From positions 1 through 21,282 of IMG/VR virus record IMGVR_UViG_3300025828_000237: a stretch of DNA of 21,282 nucleotides, one strand, 5' to 3'. Below are positions 1 through 6,718 of this stretch, piece by piece (the first letter of the stretch is position 1; the number at the start of each line of letters is the position of its first letter). The notes beneath the pieces are model-generated. The model was not told where the DNA came from, ran no database searches, and saw only the letters and a list, made by a program, of their open reading frames with translations. The position numbers were made by a program, and so were the translations under genes. This stretch comes from a virus.

Positions 1-151
1 TCCTTGCGATACTGTCGTCGTCGAGGCACAGCCAAGATTCAAGCCATTGCAGCGCCTTGGCTAAATCAGGTTCTCGATTCATCTGCGCTTTTGCGCTCGC
101 CATATTGAGGCCGCAGCCATCACAAAAGTGAGGTTGTTTAAGTTCGTTCAT
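1..151 (-). CDS. Hypothetical protein, partial (C-terminus beyond the window)
   Basis: The reading frame opens at an ATG (149-151) and stays open to the left edge, giving about 50 residues. A good Shine-Dalgarno (AAGGAG) lies 7 nt upstream. The start reads MNELKQPHFCDGCGLNMA, with one C-x2-C pair (residues 10 and 13) that could be half of a zinc-binding site; the other half would lie outside the window. Its ATG overlaps the TGA of the upstream 25-codon ORF (ATGA), so it is probably translationally coupled to it and belongs to the DNA polymerase-sulfotransferase operon. I do not recognise the family. Confidence 0.6.
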   Translation of the reverse strand, partial: MNELKQPHFCDGCGLNMASAKAQMNREPDLAKALQWLESWLCLDDDSIAR

Positions 152-225
152 TCTTCTCTCCTTAAATTTGCATGTAGACGGTCTACATACTCTGCGCTAG
201 TGTTAATTTCGTCTTGATCACTCAT
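148..225 (-). CDS. Very small ORF (25 aa), unknown
   Basis: A 25-codon ORF beginning MSDQDEINTSAEYVDRLH. It starts at the last base of the sulfotransferase-like gene's stop codon and ends in an ATGA overlap with the next gene. A GGAG lies 7 nt before this ATG; an ATG one codon earlier (228) is also possible. The tight junctions at both ends and the ribosome site argue that it is translated. A perfect 8+1+8 bp inverted repeat is embedded in the codons for VDRLH. No function can be assigned. Confidence 0.45.
   Translation of the reverse strand: MSDQDEINTSAEYVDRLHANLRREE
172..188. repeat. Perfect inverted repeat 8-1-8 (operator-like)
   Basis: ATGTAGAC-G-GTCTACAT is a perfect dyad with a single central base, inside the 25-codon ORF. 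The size and symmetry resemble a dimeric repressor operator, but no promoter is evident beside it. It could also form a short mRNA hairpin just ahead of the next gene's ribosome site. Confidence 0.5.
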
Positions 226-830
226 CATCTTTCTCCATACTGTAGCTCCTCAAAGTCCTTAGAATAATACTCAAGAACTTTATTCTGTAGCCCCTGAGGC
301 AACTTATCAAACTCCTCAGTCCAATCAACCTCCTTCTCGCTCACATTCCTATGAGGCAAATCTCTAGGGGCTACCCTTAGCATCTTCTGTACATCATACC
401 AGTCCTCAGCTAGACTCTCATGCCTGCCAATATACTGAGCATACTGAAGCAGGTTCCAAGGATCTGTTTGAGGCAGGGTATGAGTAGTGACTGACCACTG
501 CTCATGACGATCATCAAAAGCAAACATGTGCTCGATAAACCCCTCAAGCGTGATGTCCTTTAAGGGAGCAACACGCCTTTGAGTTACCTTACCATCGTAG
601 ATATGTTTGGTTCTGTTGCTAAACATATTCCAAGCGCTGATCAATCTCTCAAGAGGGTGGCGAACGAAAGCAAAGATAAGCTTTGGTTCTCTTAACCATT
701 CGCCGGGAATCTCTCCCTTACTTGTTGGAGCCCTATGACTATCTGTCCACATGTCTAAGATGCTTTTACCAGCCGTCTTAGGGATGTGTATGAAGATAGC
801 ATTAGGATTCTCTAAAAGTTTTGCTGGCAT
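225..830 (-). CDS. Sulfotransferase family protein
   Basis: This 201-residue protein has the two PAPS-binding signatures of sulfotransferases. The 5'-phosphosulfate loop is AIFIHIPKTAGKSI (residues 11-24). The 3'-phosphate region contains FAFVRHPLERLISAW (around residues 53-67), including the RxPxxR-like arrangement. HIPKTAG is the form seen in carbohydrate sulfotransferases of the Sulfotransfer_2 type. Such enzymes move sulfate from PAPS to a sugar or other hydroxyl; the phage substrate is unknown. Three ATGs occur in a row. I chose the third (830) because GGAG lies 7 nt before it; the first would have almost no spacing. It overlaps the upstream 91-aa ORF by 29 nt. Sulfotransferase-like genes occur in environmental phages as accessory metabolic genes. 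Confidence 0.8.
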   Translation of the reverse strand: MPAKLLENPNAIFIHIPKTAGKSILDMWTDSHRAPTSKGEIPGEWLREPKLIFAFVRHPLERLISAWNMFSNRTKHIYDGKVTQRRVAPLKDITLEGFIEHMFAFDDRHEQWSVTTHTLPQTDPWNLLQYAQYIGRHESLAEDWYDVQKMLRVAPRDLPHRNVSEKEVDWTEEFDKLPQGLQNKVLEYYSKDFEELQYGER

Positions 831-1077
831 CATCATACTCCAGTGTGAACAGAACTTCGTCTTTAAGTCTGCCTTCTTTATCTACCTTAAGCTTTCTAAT
901 AATTGATTCTTTAAGAGCTTTAATCAAAACGTCCTCACTATGGTTAAGTCCCGGTGGGAAGCCATAAGCATAGGGAATAACGAACGGTCTGAAATACAGA
1001 CCGAAACATACTTCCTTATAAGCTTTTAAGAATGGTTTATTATAATCATTATATGATTTAATTACTAAGAACTTCAT
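802..1077 (-). CDS. Hypothetical protein (91 aa)
   Basis: The ORF begins MKFLVIKSYNDYNKPFLKAY and overlaps the upstream gene's stop as ATGA, which suggests coupled translation; its own Shine-Dalgarno is weak. Its 3' end overlaps the sulfotransferase-like gene by 29 nt. The protein is mixed charged and aromatic with no clear membrane segment or cysteine motif. I do not recognise it. Confidence 0.6.
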   Translation of the reverse strand: MKFLVIKSYNDYNKPFLKAYKEVCFGLYFRPFVIPYAYGFPPGLNHSEDVLIKALKESIIRKLKVDKEGRLKDEVLFTLEYDDASKTFRES

Positions 1078-1262
1078 GGTGTCTTCTTAATGATATTGAC
1101 AGGGTATCCAAGCTCTGCTTCAAGTTCTTCTTCAGTCATATCAACAGACACAGGGTTATTTAGATTCATGATCTCGGCATTAACCTGATCTAGTCTATCT
1201 TGGAGCTGCTCTCGTTGTTGATAGAGGCGCTCAAGGTACTTCTCTTTCTTTGGGTTACTCAT
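1074..1262 (-). CDS. Small coiled-coil protein (62 aa)
   Basis: Residues about 5-37 (KKEKYLERLYQQREQLQDRL and onward) are rich in K, E, Q and R with heptad-spaced leucines, predicting a helical coiled coil. An acidic segment (TEEELEAELG) follows. A strong Shine-Dalgarno (AAAAGGAG) precedes the ATG. It lies directly downstream of the DNA polymerase gene. Small coiled-coil proteins like this often act as assembly or regulatory adaptors, but no function is shown here. Confidence 0.65.
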   Translation of the reverse strand: MSNPKKEKYLERLYQQREQLQDRLDQVNAEIMNLNNPVSVDMTEEELEAELGYPVNIIKKTP

Positions 1263-1304
1263 TTATTTCTCCTTTTAAATATTGTATAGCTCGTTTAAAC
1301 TTCA

Positions 1305-3068
1305 TTAGTGGGTTTCTCGCCAGTTGTTCCCAACTTTTATGTCACCTTTAGTGGCACATCTGAGATTATAATATTCCCCAGCTTCAACAAATGCGGCTTG
1401 TGCTATGGGGATGAAATCTTCAACATCTTCTTCCTTTACTTCCCACTGGTATTCATCATGAATTGAACCCACAAGCTTAGCATCTATGTTAGCTTCTTTA
1501 GTTTTCTCATGTAGGATAACTAATACACGCTTCATATAAATAGCACCTGCCCCTTGAAGTAGGGTATTGAGGGCTGAGTGGATAGATCTGATTCTTATCA
1601 ACCGCCCATCAAGTCCTTTAATAAAACCACGGGCCGCAGCAGTTTGTATACGAGTGATGAGATCTCCAAGATCAGGGAGACCAGCGAATAGTTTATGCTT
1701 TAAGGCTTTACCATCCTTACGTGTTCCGCCAATGATCTTACCCATCTTAGTGTCACCAGCACCATATGCTACAGCATAGAACATCGTCTTTGCTTGGTCT
1801 CTATCTGTCAGACCAGCCGCCCTCATGTTCACGCTATGAGCATCAGTACCTAAATCTTTATCACCGTTTACTACTGCCTCAGTGTAGTCAGGGTTATTCA
1901 TATAGTGAGCTAACATACGTAGCTCCAATGCATCAGCATCCATACCCACAAGCTTATAGCCTTTAGGTACTATGAATAACTCTCTACATTCTGGCCCGTA
2001 GAGTTTTCTTACGGAAGGTACTTGGCCCAAGTTTGGTTTGCTATGACTCATGCGCCCTGTGACAGCACCCATAGGATTTACATACCCATGTTGCCTTCCG
2101 TCCTCATGCACTGAGTCAATCCAGTTTTCTAAGAAACCCTTAATCTTGGTGACGGTCAGGTAGTGATTAATTAAATCTGCCTCGGGGATATCAGTAATCT
2201 CCGAGAGCACTGCATCATCTACTTGCACCTCTCCAGATGGTGTAAACTTAGTTGGTTTCCAACCAAAATCTTGAAGCCATATACCGATCTGTTGTCTTGA
2301 TCCCAAGTTGAATACTTGAGTACGGTATCTGATAAAGGGCTCAAAGGAACCACTAGCTTTAAGGCGTTCATATTCATCTGGCCTTAGCCCTACCTTAGAT
2401 AACGTACCGTCTTTCTTTCTTTTGGGGACTACAGTTTTCTCAGCGAATTGTTTTGGCAAGAAGGTTTCGCGCACTTTATCTTCGGTACGACCGAGGTCAT
2501 CTCTAACAGCCGCTAACAATTCCTCACATTTCTCTGTATCAAAGAGCCAGCCATTACTAATCTGTTCATATATGATGAAAGCAACCTTGTGCTCCATCTC
2601 AACTGAGTCTCCAGAGAATTTCTTACCTTCCTTTTCAAGGACTCGGAGAACCTTAAGGTTCAACTTGGTGTCCTCGGTACAACGATGTTGCATCTCAGGA
2701 CTATAATTTTCCCAGTCTTCGTGCTCAACTTTTGGATAGTCGAGCTTCCAACCCCACGCCTCTAGTGAGTGTCCTCCTTCTCTGGTTGGGTTAAAGAGAC
2801 GCGAAAGCACTAGGGTATCAATAATATGTTTGTCATATAGGTTGAAGCCATAGAGCTTAAGGGTATGGGGTAAATCATAACCAAGAATATTGTGACCTAC
2901 CAGAACCTCGGCATCCCCCAGTACACTGAAGGCATCTTTAAGATTCTCTGGCCCATACTCTTGTACTTCCTGAGTATCAACATCAATCAAGCTGAAGCAA
3001 TGGAACTTAGTAGGTTCAAGTCCATCACCTTCAGCATCGAATAGGATTCGTTTCATTTTAGTTGCCAT
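1305..3068 (-). CDS. Family A DNA polymerase, T7-like, with 3'-5' exonuclease domain
   Basis: This 587-residue replicative polymerase has an N-terminal DEDD exonuclease domain: D11 and E13 in FDAEGDG, GHNILGYD at 58-65, and ExD near 132. Motif A is D377 and E382 in GMDADALELR. Motif B is RDQAKTMFYAVAYGAG, with R423, K427, Y431 and Y435. Motif C is H537-D538-E539. Y431 aligns with T7 Tyr526 and E. coli Phe762; tyrosine at this site has been associated with virulent phages. T7 polymerase is 704 aa, so the shorter thumb region probably lacks the thioredoxin-binding insertion. The gene overlaps the helicase gene. ATG 3068 has GAGG 7 nt upstream, while ATG 3056 makes an ATGA overlap and is an alternative start. 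Confidence 0.95.
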   Translation of the reverse strand: MATKMKRILFDAEGDGLEPTKFHCFSLIDVDTQEVQEYGPENLKDAFSVLGDAEVLVGHNILGYDLPHTLKLYGFNLYDKHIIDTLVLSRLFNPTREGGHSLEAWGWKLDYPKVEHEDWENYSPEMQHRCTEDTKLNLKVLRVLEKEGKKFSGDSVEMEHKVAFIIYEQISNGWLFDTEKCEELLAAVRDDLGRTEDKVRETFLPKQFAEKTVVPKRKKDGTLSKVGLRPDEYERLKASGSFEPFIRYRTQVFNLGSRQQIGIWLQDFGWKPTKFTPSGEVQVDDAVLSEITDIPEADLINHYLTVTKIKGFLENWIDSVHEDGRQHGYVNPMGAVTGRMSHSKPNLGQVPSVRKLYGPECRELFIVPKGYKLVGMDADALELRMLAHYMNNPDYTEAVVNGDKDLGTDAHSVNMRAAGLTDRDQAKTMFYAVAYGAGDTKMGKIIGGTRKDGKALKHKLFAGLPDLGDLITRIQTAAARGFIKGLDGRLIRIRSIHSALNTLLQGAGAIYMKRVLVILHEKTKEANIDAKLVGSIHDEYQWEVKEEDVEDFIPIAQAAFVEAGEYYNLRCATKGDIKVGNNWRETH

Positions 3069-4717
3069 CCTTCATCCTCGATATCAAATTCGTCTACGTC
3101 CTCTACTTCGCTCAAACGACCAGTGTCGGGATCGTAGTAAAGGTTACAAGCTTTGCCTGTATCACCAGTATGTCTTGACTTAAGGACACGAAGGACTGTA
3201 GTATTTGCCAACCTAGCATCATCCGCTTGCTGGTTACGTTCAAGGGCGATAACCGTATCACTCAACTGTGCAATACTTTGAGAGCCCCTCAGATGAGAGA
3301 GACTAACCTCAATACCTTGTTCATGTCCTTTGTCATTACTGGTTCTACGAAGGTGACTGACGAGCACCATGCCACAGCCTGTTTCTTCAACAAGGCTACG
3401 GAGACGCAGCATGATGTCGTCAATCGTTCGACGCTCGTCACCCTCAGTATGAGCAGCGACTAGCATATGCAGGTGATCTACTACAACCCACTGACAGTCA
3501 CAGCCAATGATAAGGTAACGAAGCTTAGCGAAGATGTCATCTATATCTTGGATGCCCAGATGAGCATGAACAAATAACCTATCCGCATTAGGGCCTTCAA
3601 AGAGTTTAGTGTAGTGCTCATGTATTTTAGCCTCGGGATATGCTTGTCTTACTTTGTCCCTAAAGAGCTGGGATTCGGCTTCGATAGATACAATACCCAT
3701 CACAGTCCGTTTGCAATCTTCTTCTAGGGCCATGACTCCTACCTTTTCATCGGTAGTAGTAAGCAGCCAGTGCTCAAGCTCACGAGTAACAGAAGACTTA
3801 CCTAAGCCAGTACCACCAGTTAAGGTGATCAGTTCTTTCTTACGCAGTCCATCCAACTTGTGATTGAGCCCATCCCAAGGATAAGGGATACTCTCTACAC
3901 TTTCTTCGGTGAAGAACTTCTCTTTGAAGTTAGTGACATTAACAATCCCTGAGGGAGTGTATGTCTCTGCGTTCCAAAAACACTGGACAAAACGCTGTGA
4001 TTCATTCCTGATCAGCATATCGTTGGCGTCTTTGAAACCTTCGGGGAGTTTCATTACTTTACATTTCCCCGGCTTCAGTAGCTTTGCAACTTTCCGAGCA
4101 GCTTCCTGTCCCGGCTTATCCATATCGAAGCAAAGTATTACGTTGTCAAACGATTCAAGGTACTCAATGTCTCGTTTGAAATCTCGAGGGGCACCCGATG
4201 CTCCGTTCTTAAGGGAGATACAGGGCCATCTATTACCTGTCATTTGGTGAGCAGCCATAGCATCAAGCTCACCCTCACAAACAGTCAAGTATTTACCGCC
4301 AGCCTTAAAGGCTTGGCAACCGAACATATGAGCTTCACCAGCAGCACCACTAAATGTGAAACTTTTGTTCTGAGTATAACGAATCTTCCTTGCTACCTCT
4401 GTATTAAAGTCAGCGAAGTAAGGATAGATATGTTGAATGATCCCATTAGAACCCTCAATGACTCTAACACCGTAGGTCTTACAGGTTTCTTCAGAGATCT
4501 TACGATCAGGGATATCTTTAAATTCACCCTGATCAGAGAATTGAATTACTGTTTCTTGTTTTTCTTCCAAGCTATCAACGTCCCCGTAGTTCTTAAAGTA
4601 TTTAGAGCATGTGAAGCAGTAGGCAGAACCATCTGCATTGATGCCAGTGTTATCAGAACCCTGCCCACAAGGACAGGGCTGATGTACTTTAACAAAGCCG
4701 TCTTTATTAATTGACAT
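3053..4717 (-). CDS. T7 gp4-like primase-helicase
   Basis: This bifunctional replisome protein is 554 aa, close to the 566 of T7 gp4. An N-terminal zinc motif has CPC (residues 15 and 17) and CFTC (34 and 37). The TOPRIM primase core follows, with VCEGELDA near 146-153 and CFDMDKPG near 196-203. The RecA-like helicase domain has Walker A GGTGLGKSS (about 301-309), Walker B WVVVDHLHML (about 410-419), and VLVSHLRR. The C-terminus is acidic, like the T7 gp4 tail that contacts polymerase. I chose ATG 4717 (MSINKDGFVKVHQPC) because it puts the zinc motif at the distance seen in T7 gp4; an in-frame ATG at 4747 would add ten residues. No strong Shine-Dalgarno is seen, so coupling to the overlapping upstream gene is likely. 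Confidence 0.95.
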   Translation of the reverse strand: MSINKDGFVKVHQPCPCGQGSDNTGINADGSAYCFTCSKYFKNYGDVDSLEEKQETVIQFSDQGEFKDIPDRKISEETCKTYGVRVIEGSNGIIQHIYPYFADFNTEVARKIRYTQNKSFTFSGAAGEAHMFGCQAFKAGGKYLTVCEGELDAMAAHQMTGNRWPCISLKNGASGAPRDFKRDIEYLESFDNVILCFDMDKPGQEAARKVAKLLKPGKCKVMKLPEGFKDANDMLIRNESQRFVQCFWNAETYTPSGIVNVTNFKEKFFTEESVESIPYPWDGLNHKLDGLRKKELITLTGGTGLGKSSVTRELEHWLLTTTDEKVGVMALEEDCKRTVMGIVSIEAESQLFRDKVRQAYPEAKIHEHYTKLFEGPNADRLFVHAHLGIQDIDDIFAKLRYLIIGCDCQWVVVDHLHMLVAAHTEGDERRTIDDIMLRLRSLVEETGCGMVLVSHLRRTSNDKGHEQGIEVSLSHLRGSQSIAQLSDTVIALERNQQADDARLANTTVLRVLKSRHTGDTGKACNLYYDPDTGRLSEVEDVDEFDIEDEGWQLK

Positions 4718-4928
4718 GATCAGGTACAATGATACCTTCAGGTGCATGGTCAGTCATAGAATCTGTCAGCGTCAGTGAGACACGCAGATCCTCAGCCAAA
4801 GCATCGAAAGCTACCTTAAGACTTTGAGACATGAGTTGAGTGAATTGAAGTTGTTCAAGAGTTGATCGTTGTTCTGGTGTCAAATCCTCTGTGTTACGAG
4901 TGACACCATCCAGTGTAAATTGTTCCAT
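4707..4928 (-). CDS. Small acidic protein (73 aa), replication-operon member
   Basis: The ORF begins MEQFTLDGVTRNTEDLTPEQ. It is mainly helical by composition, with an amphipathic central stretch and an acidic net charge. It lies between ssb with the tRNA-like element and primase-helicase, overlapping the latter by 11 nt, so it is co-transcribed with the replisome genes. The upstream region is AT-rich with only a weak ribosome site. The family is not recognised; location suggests a replication accessory protein, but that is inference. Confidence 0.6.
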   Translation of the reverse strand: MEQFTLDGVTRNTEDLTPEQRSTLEQLQFTQLMSQSLKVAFDALAEDLRVSLTLTDSMTDHAPEGIIVPDHVN

Positions 4929-4990
4929 AGATTTATTCTTATTGTTGTTAATGGGTGCTGGTTTATAAGGAGAGCCAGCATCCTTAAGGG

Positions 4991-5093
4991 AGCTACGTCA
5001 GGGAGTCGAACCCTGCTAACCTTTACCATAAAGACTCAGCCTAGCTGTTAGTCAACCTTGGGGAGGTGGCGGTACTCCGGTACCATACGTAGC
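4991..5093 (-). tRNA. tRNA-like element, possible tRNA-Gly(CCC)-like, atypical
   Basis: On the minus strand the ends pair perfectly (GCTACGT with ACGTAGC, or 8 bp including one more pair). A T arm follows the rule exactly: stem CAGGG/CCCTG with loop TTCGACT, matching GTTCRANYC. Between the ends are a D-like arm (GGTAC-CGGA-GTACC), one linking base, and a 5-bp stem with one mismatch closing a 7-nt loop TCCCCAA. These have the right spacing for a tRNA and would give anticodon CCC. Two things are abnormal. Position 33 is C, not U. The variable region is 37 nt and folds into CTAAC/GTTAG enclosing two small hairpins. The 3' end is followed by CCC, not CCA. It may be a real odd tRNA, a tRNA mimic or a decayed gene. 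It begins 3 nt after the ssb stop. Confidence 0.45.
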
Positions 5094-5096
5094 TTT

Positions 5097-5522
5097 TTAG
5101 AACTCATCATCAGGATCAAAGGTTTCAAACTCATCACCGTCTGCACCAGCAAACTCAACAAGATCCAGTACCTGTACTGCCTTGAGATCAAGACCTTGGT
5201 ACGGGCCATAACGACCTGAGCCAGAGTACTCATTGTACTGAACACAGACCTTACTACCATTACCAACCTGTACGTCGATAGGATTCTTGTGTGCATCCAC
5301 AAGTCGTGGTTGCTGGTTCGGTCTACCGTTAGCACCATGCACTTTACGCTTGAATACTACATACTCCAAGCCGTCAGCTTCTTTGATACGATGCCCTGCT
5401 GCCTTGAATTTTTCAAGTTCTTCGGGGCTATCAGGTGCTACGTCGATAGTCCATTGAGGTTCAAATTTTGTATTAGGCGTTTGGATATAAGCCCACTTAG
5501 CGGTGCCAAATACTGTTGCCAT
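5097..5522 (-). CDS. ssb: Single-stranded DNA-binding protein, phage gp2.5-type
   Basis: The protein is 141 aa. Its C-terminus is strongly acidic and ends in DPDDEF. An acidic tail with a terminal Phe is the hallmark of T7 gp2.5 and other SSBs, used to contact polymerase and helicase. The body is beta-rich with aromatic residues (KWAYIQTP, GRYGPYQG) compatible with an OB fold. It is the first gene after a strong promoter (5583-5611) and has a good ribosome site (AGGAG, 6 nt). Helicase-primase and DNA polymerase follow, the expected replisome order. The assignment rests on tail, length and context, since gp2.5-type SSBs diverge widely in sequence. Confidence 0.75.
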   Translation of the reverse strand: MATVFGTAKWAYIQTPNTKFEPQWTIDVAPDSPEELEKFKAAGHRIKEADGLEYVVFKRKVHGANGRPNQQPRLVDAHKNPIDVQVGNGSKVCVQYNEYSGSGRYGPYQGLDLKAVQVLDLVEFAGADGDEFETFDPDDEF

Positions 5523-5582
5523 ATAGTTCTCCTATATTTATTATAATTATTTAAGTGATCACTGGTCACATCCAGTCCCCCT

Positions 5583-5611
5583 ATTATGCCAGAGGATCGG
5601 CAGGTTGTCAA
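5583..5611 (-). promoter_or_regulatory. Sigma70-type promoter upstream of ssb
   Basis: On the minus strand: TTGACA (5606-5611), a 17-bp spacer, then CATAAT (5583-5588), preceded by GGGGC. It lies in the 93-bp gap before ssb, and transcription would start near 5576. It would drive ssb, the tRNA-like element, helicase and polymerase. The -35 context (GGCTTGACA) is shared with the other minus-strand promoters in the window. Confidence 0.75.
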
Positions 5612-5615
5612 GCCC

Positions 5616-6092
5616 CTATCGCATGAATTTAGGTACCTCCCTTTTAGTCCATCGCATATCAATTTCTTTGCTTCGTGCTGCGTAATATTTCTGATATGCT
5701 TTAACTACATCATCATCTTTACAGTCATCGTATACACACTGAGGTGGATCAGTTTCCCTTGATTCTTTAATAGGTAGCACATTGCTCTGACAAAAGTAAG
5801 GAAGAAGCCTAGCACTTTTATGCGTCTTACCATACCTATATGTATACTCATGAAGTAAAGCCATGAAATGTTTAAGCGTCCAAGAGTAGTTCCGTTTGGA
5901 ACTTCTAACCCACAACGCACACGGATGGTTCTTGTGGGTTAGCTTGTATACCTTAGGGGCTACGGGGGTATCGAGCATGTGATGAGCTGAGCTTAGAAGC
6001 TGAGCAGTCTCAAGTACCATTTTAACTACATGCTTATCGCATAGCATCTCGGCAGCCCTGAAGGGATTGTTATCCACTCGGAAAATATTCAT
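5616..6092 (-). CDS. Possible pyrimidine-dimer DNA glycosylase (Pyr_excise-like) family protein
   Basis: The 158-aa protein begins MNIFRVDNNPFRAAEMLCDKH and continues VVKMVLETAQLLSSAHH, then YKLTHKNHPCALWVRSSKRNYSW and EYTYRYGKTHKS. This arrangement (N-terminal MNIF..D, CDKHVVKM, ETAQLLS, HKNHP..WVR) matches a phage protein family that I recall being annotated as pyrimidine-dimer glycosylase or endonuclease V-related. If so it would excise UV dimers. The family call is from memory of the motif pattern, and the catalytic residues cannot be confirmed here. Start ATG 6092 overlaps the thyX stop (ATGA) and has AGGAGG upstream. Confidence 0.5.
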   Translation of the reverse strand: MNIFRVDNNPFRAAEMLCDKHVVKMVLETAQLLSSAHHMLDTPVAPKVYKLTHKNHPCALWVRSSKRNYSWTLKHFMALLHEYTYRYGKTHKSARLLPYFCQSNVLPIKESRETDPPQCVYDDCKDDDVVKAYQKYYAARSKEIDMRWTKREVPKFMR

Positions 6093-6718
6093 TCAATCAA
6101 TCCTCCTATAATCTCTTTAGCCTCAAGAGCAATCTCCCTATGCTCGAGCTGCGTATCTTCATTCTCCCTGACTTCAATCCAATGAAGCCAACTACGAAGG
6201 GAACCATTCATATATAAACGGGACATAGTTAACCCCTCAGGTAACACAGACCTCGCTACTTCCTTAGCGATACCCCGATCAACCGCTGCCTGATAGGCAG
6301 TAATAGCTACATCCTTGACTCTATTCTGCTGCTTAACCCATAGGTGCTGAAGTGATATATCATCTACAGGTATACTGTTCTGCCTGTTTGTCTCGTCTTG
6401 GAGTCTAGCAGATCTGAGCTGAAATGTCAAGGCTTCAATAGGATCAGCATACCTTTGACTAAACTCCTGAAAGGAGAACGAACGATGCCTCAAGATCTGA
6501 CGAGCAATATCTCTAGGACAGTTGATCTCCATACAGATGTTGACCATTTCAAAGGGGCTCCAGTGCTTGTGTCGTTTTAGATAGTTCCAAAGTCTATCCA
6601 CATTCTCACCAGCCTCTTGAGATGCAGGGTTACTGACACGAGCACAGTATACTACTAGATCTTTAAGGCTCTCACCGTTGACTCCAATACTATGACTAAC
6701 TAATTTAATTGTTTCCAT
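6089..6718 (-). CDS. thyX: Flavin-dependent thymidylate synthase ThyX
   Basis: ThyX makes dTMP from dUMP using FAD, NADPH and methylene-tetrahydrofolate. The signature RHR-x7-S is present exactly (RHRSFSFQEFS, residues 77-87 from this start). The upstream HWSPFEMVN and downstream SLRSWLHWIEVR regions are also typical of the family. At 209 aa the length is near normal. I chose ATG 6718 (METIKLVSHS) because AAGGAG lies 6 nt upstream and the family begins here; the open frame extends upstream to 6823 but only inside the preceding gene. It supplies thymidylate for phage DNA synthesis. Confidence 0.95.
   Translation of the reverse strand: METIKLVSHSIGVNGESLKDLVVYCARVSNPASQEAGENVDRLWNYLKRHKHWSPFEMVNICMEINCPRDIARQILRHRSFSFQEFSQRYADPIEALTFQLRSARLQDETNRQNSIPVDDISLQHLWVKQQNRVKDVAITAYQAAVDRGIAKEVARSVLPEGLTMSRLYMNGSLRSWLHWIEVRENEDTQLEHREIALEAKEIIGGLIE

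Noticed and set aside
1255-1305. 16-codon ORF overlapping the DNA polymerase stop and the next gene's start
   Set aside because: The TAATG junction is suggestive, but there is no independent ribosome site and it is too short to support; its span mostly provides the AAAAGGAG site of the next gene.
4991-5093. Selenocysteine tRNA, suggested by 8 acceptor pairs, a long variable arm and a 4-nt D loop
   Set aside because: No UCA anticodon can be placed in a 7-nt loop; the correctly spaced loop reads TCCCCAA.
5048-5338. 96-aa alternative frame across the ssb 3' end
   Set aside because: It is a shadow of ssb in another frame, runs into the tRNA-like element, and is rich in Met/Leu/Ser with no family pattern.
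5523-5545. A second promoter with TATAAT just upstream of ssb
   Set aside because: TATAAT is present in the AT-rich leader, but no -35-like box lies 16-18 bp upstream, and a better promoter is 40 bp further up.
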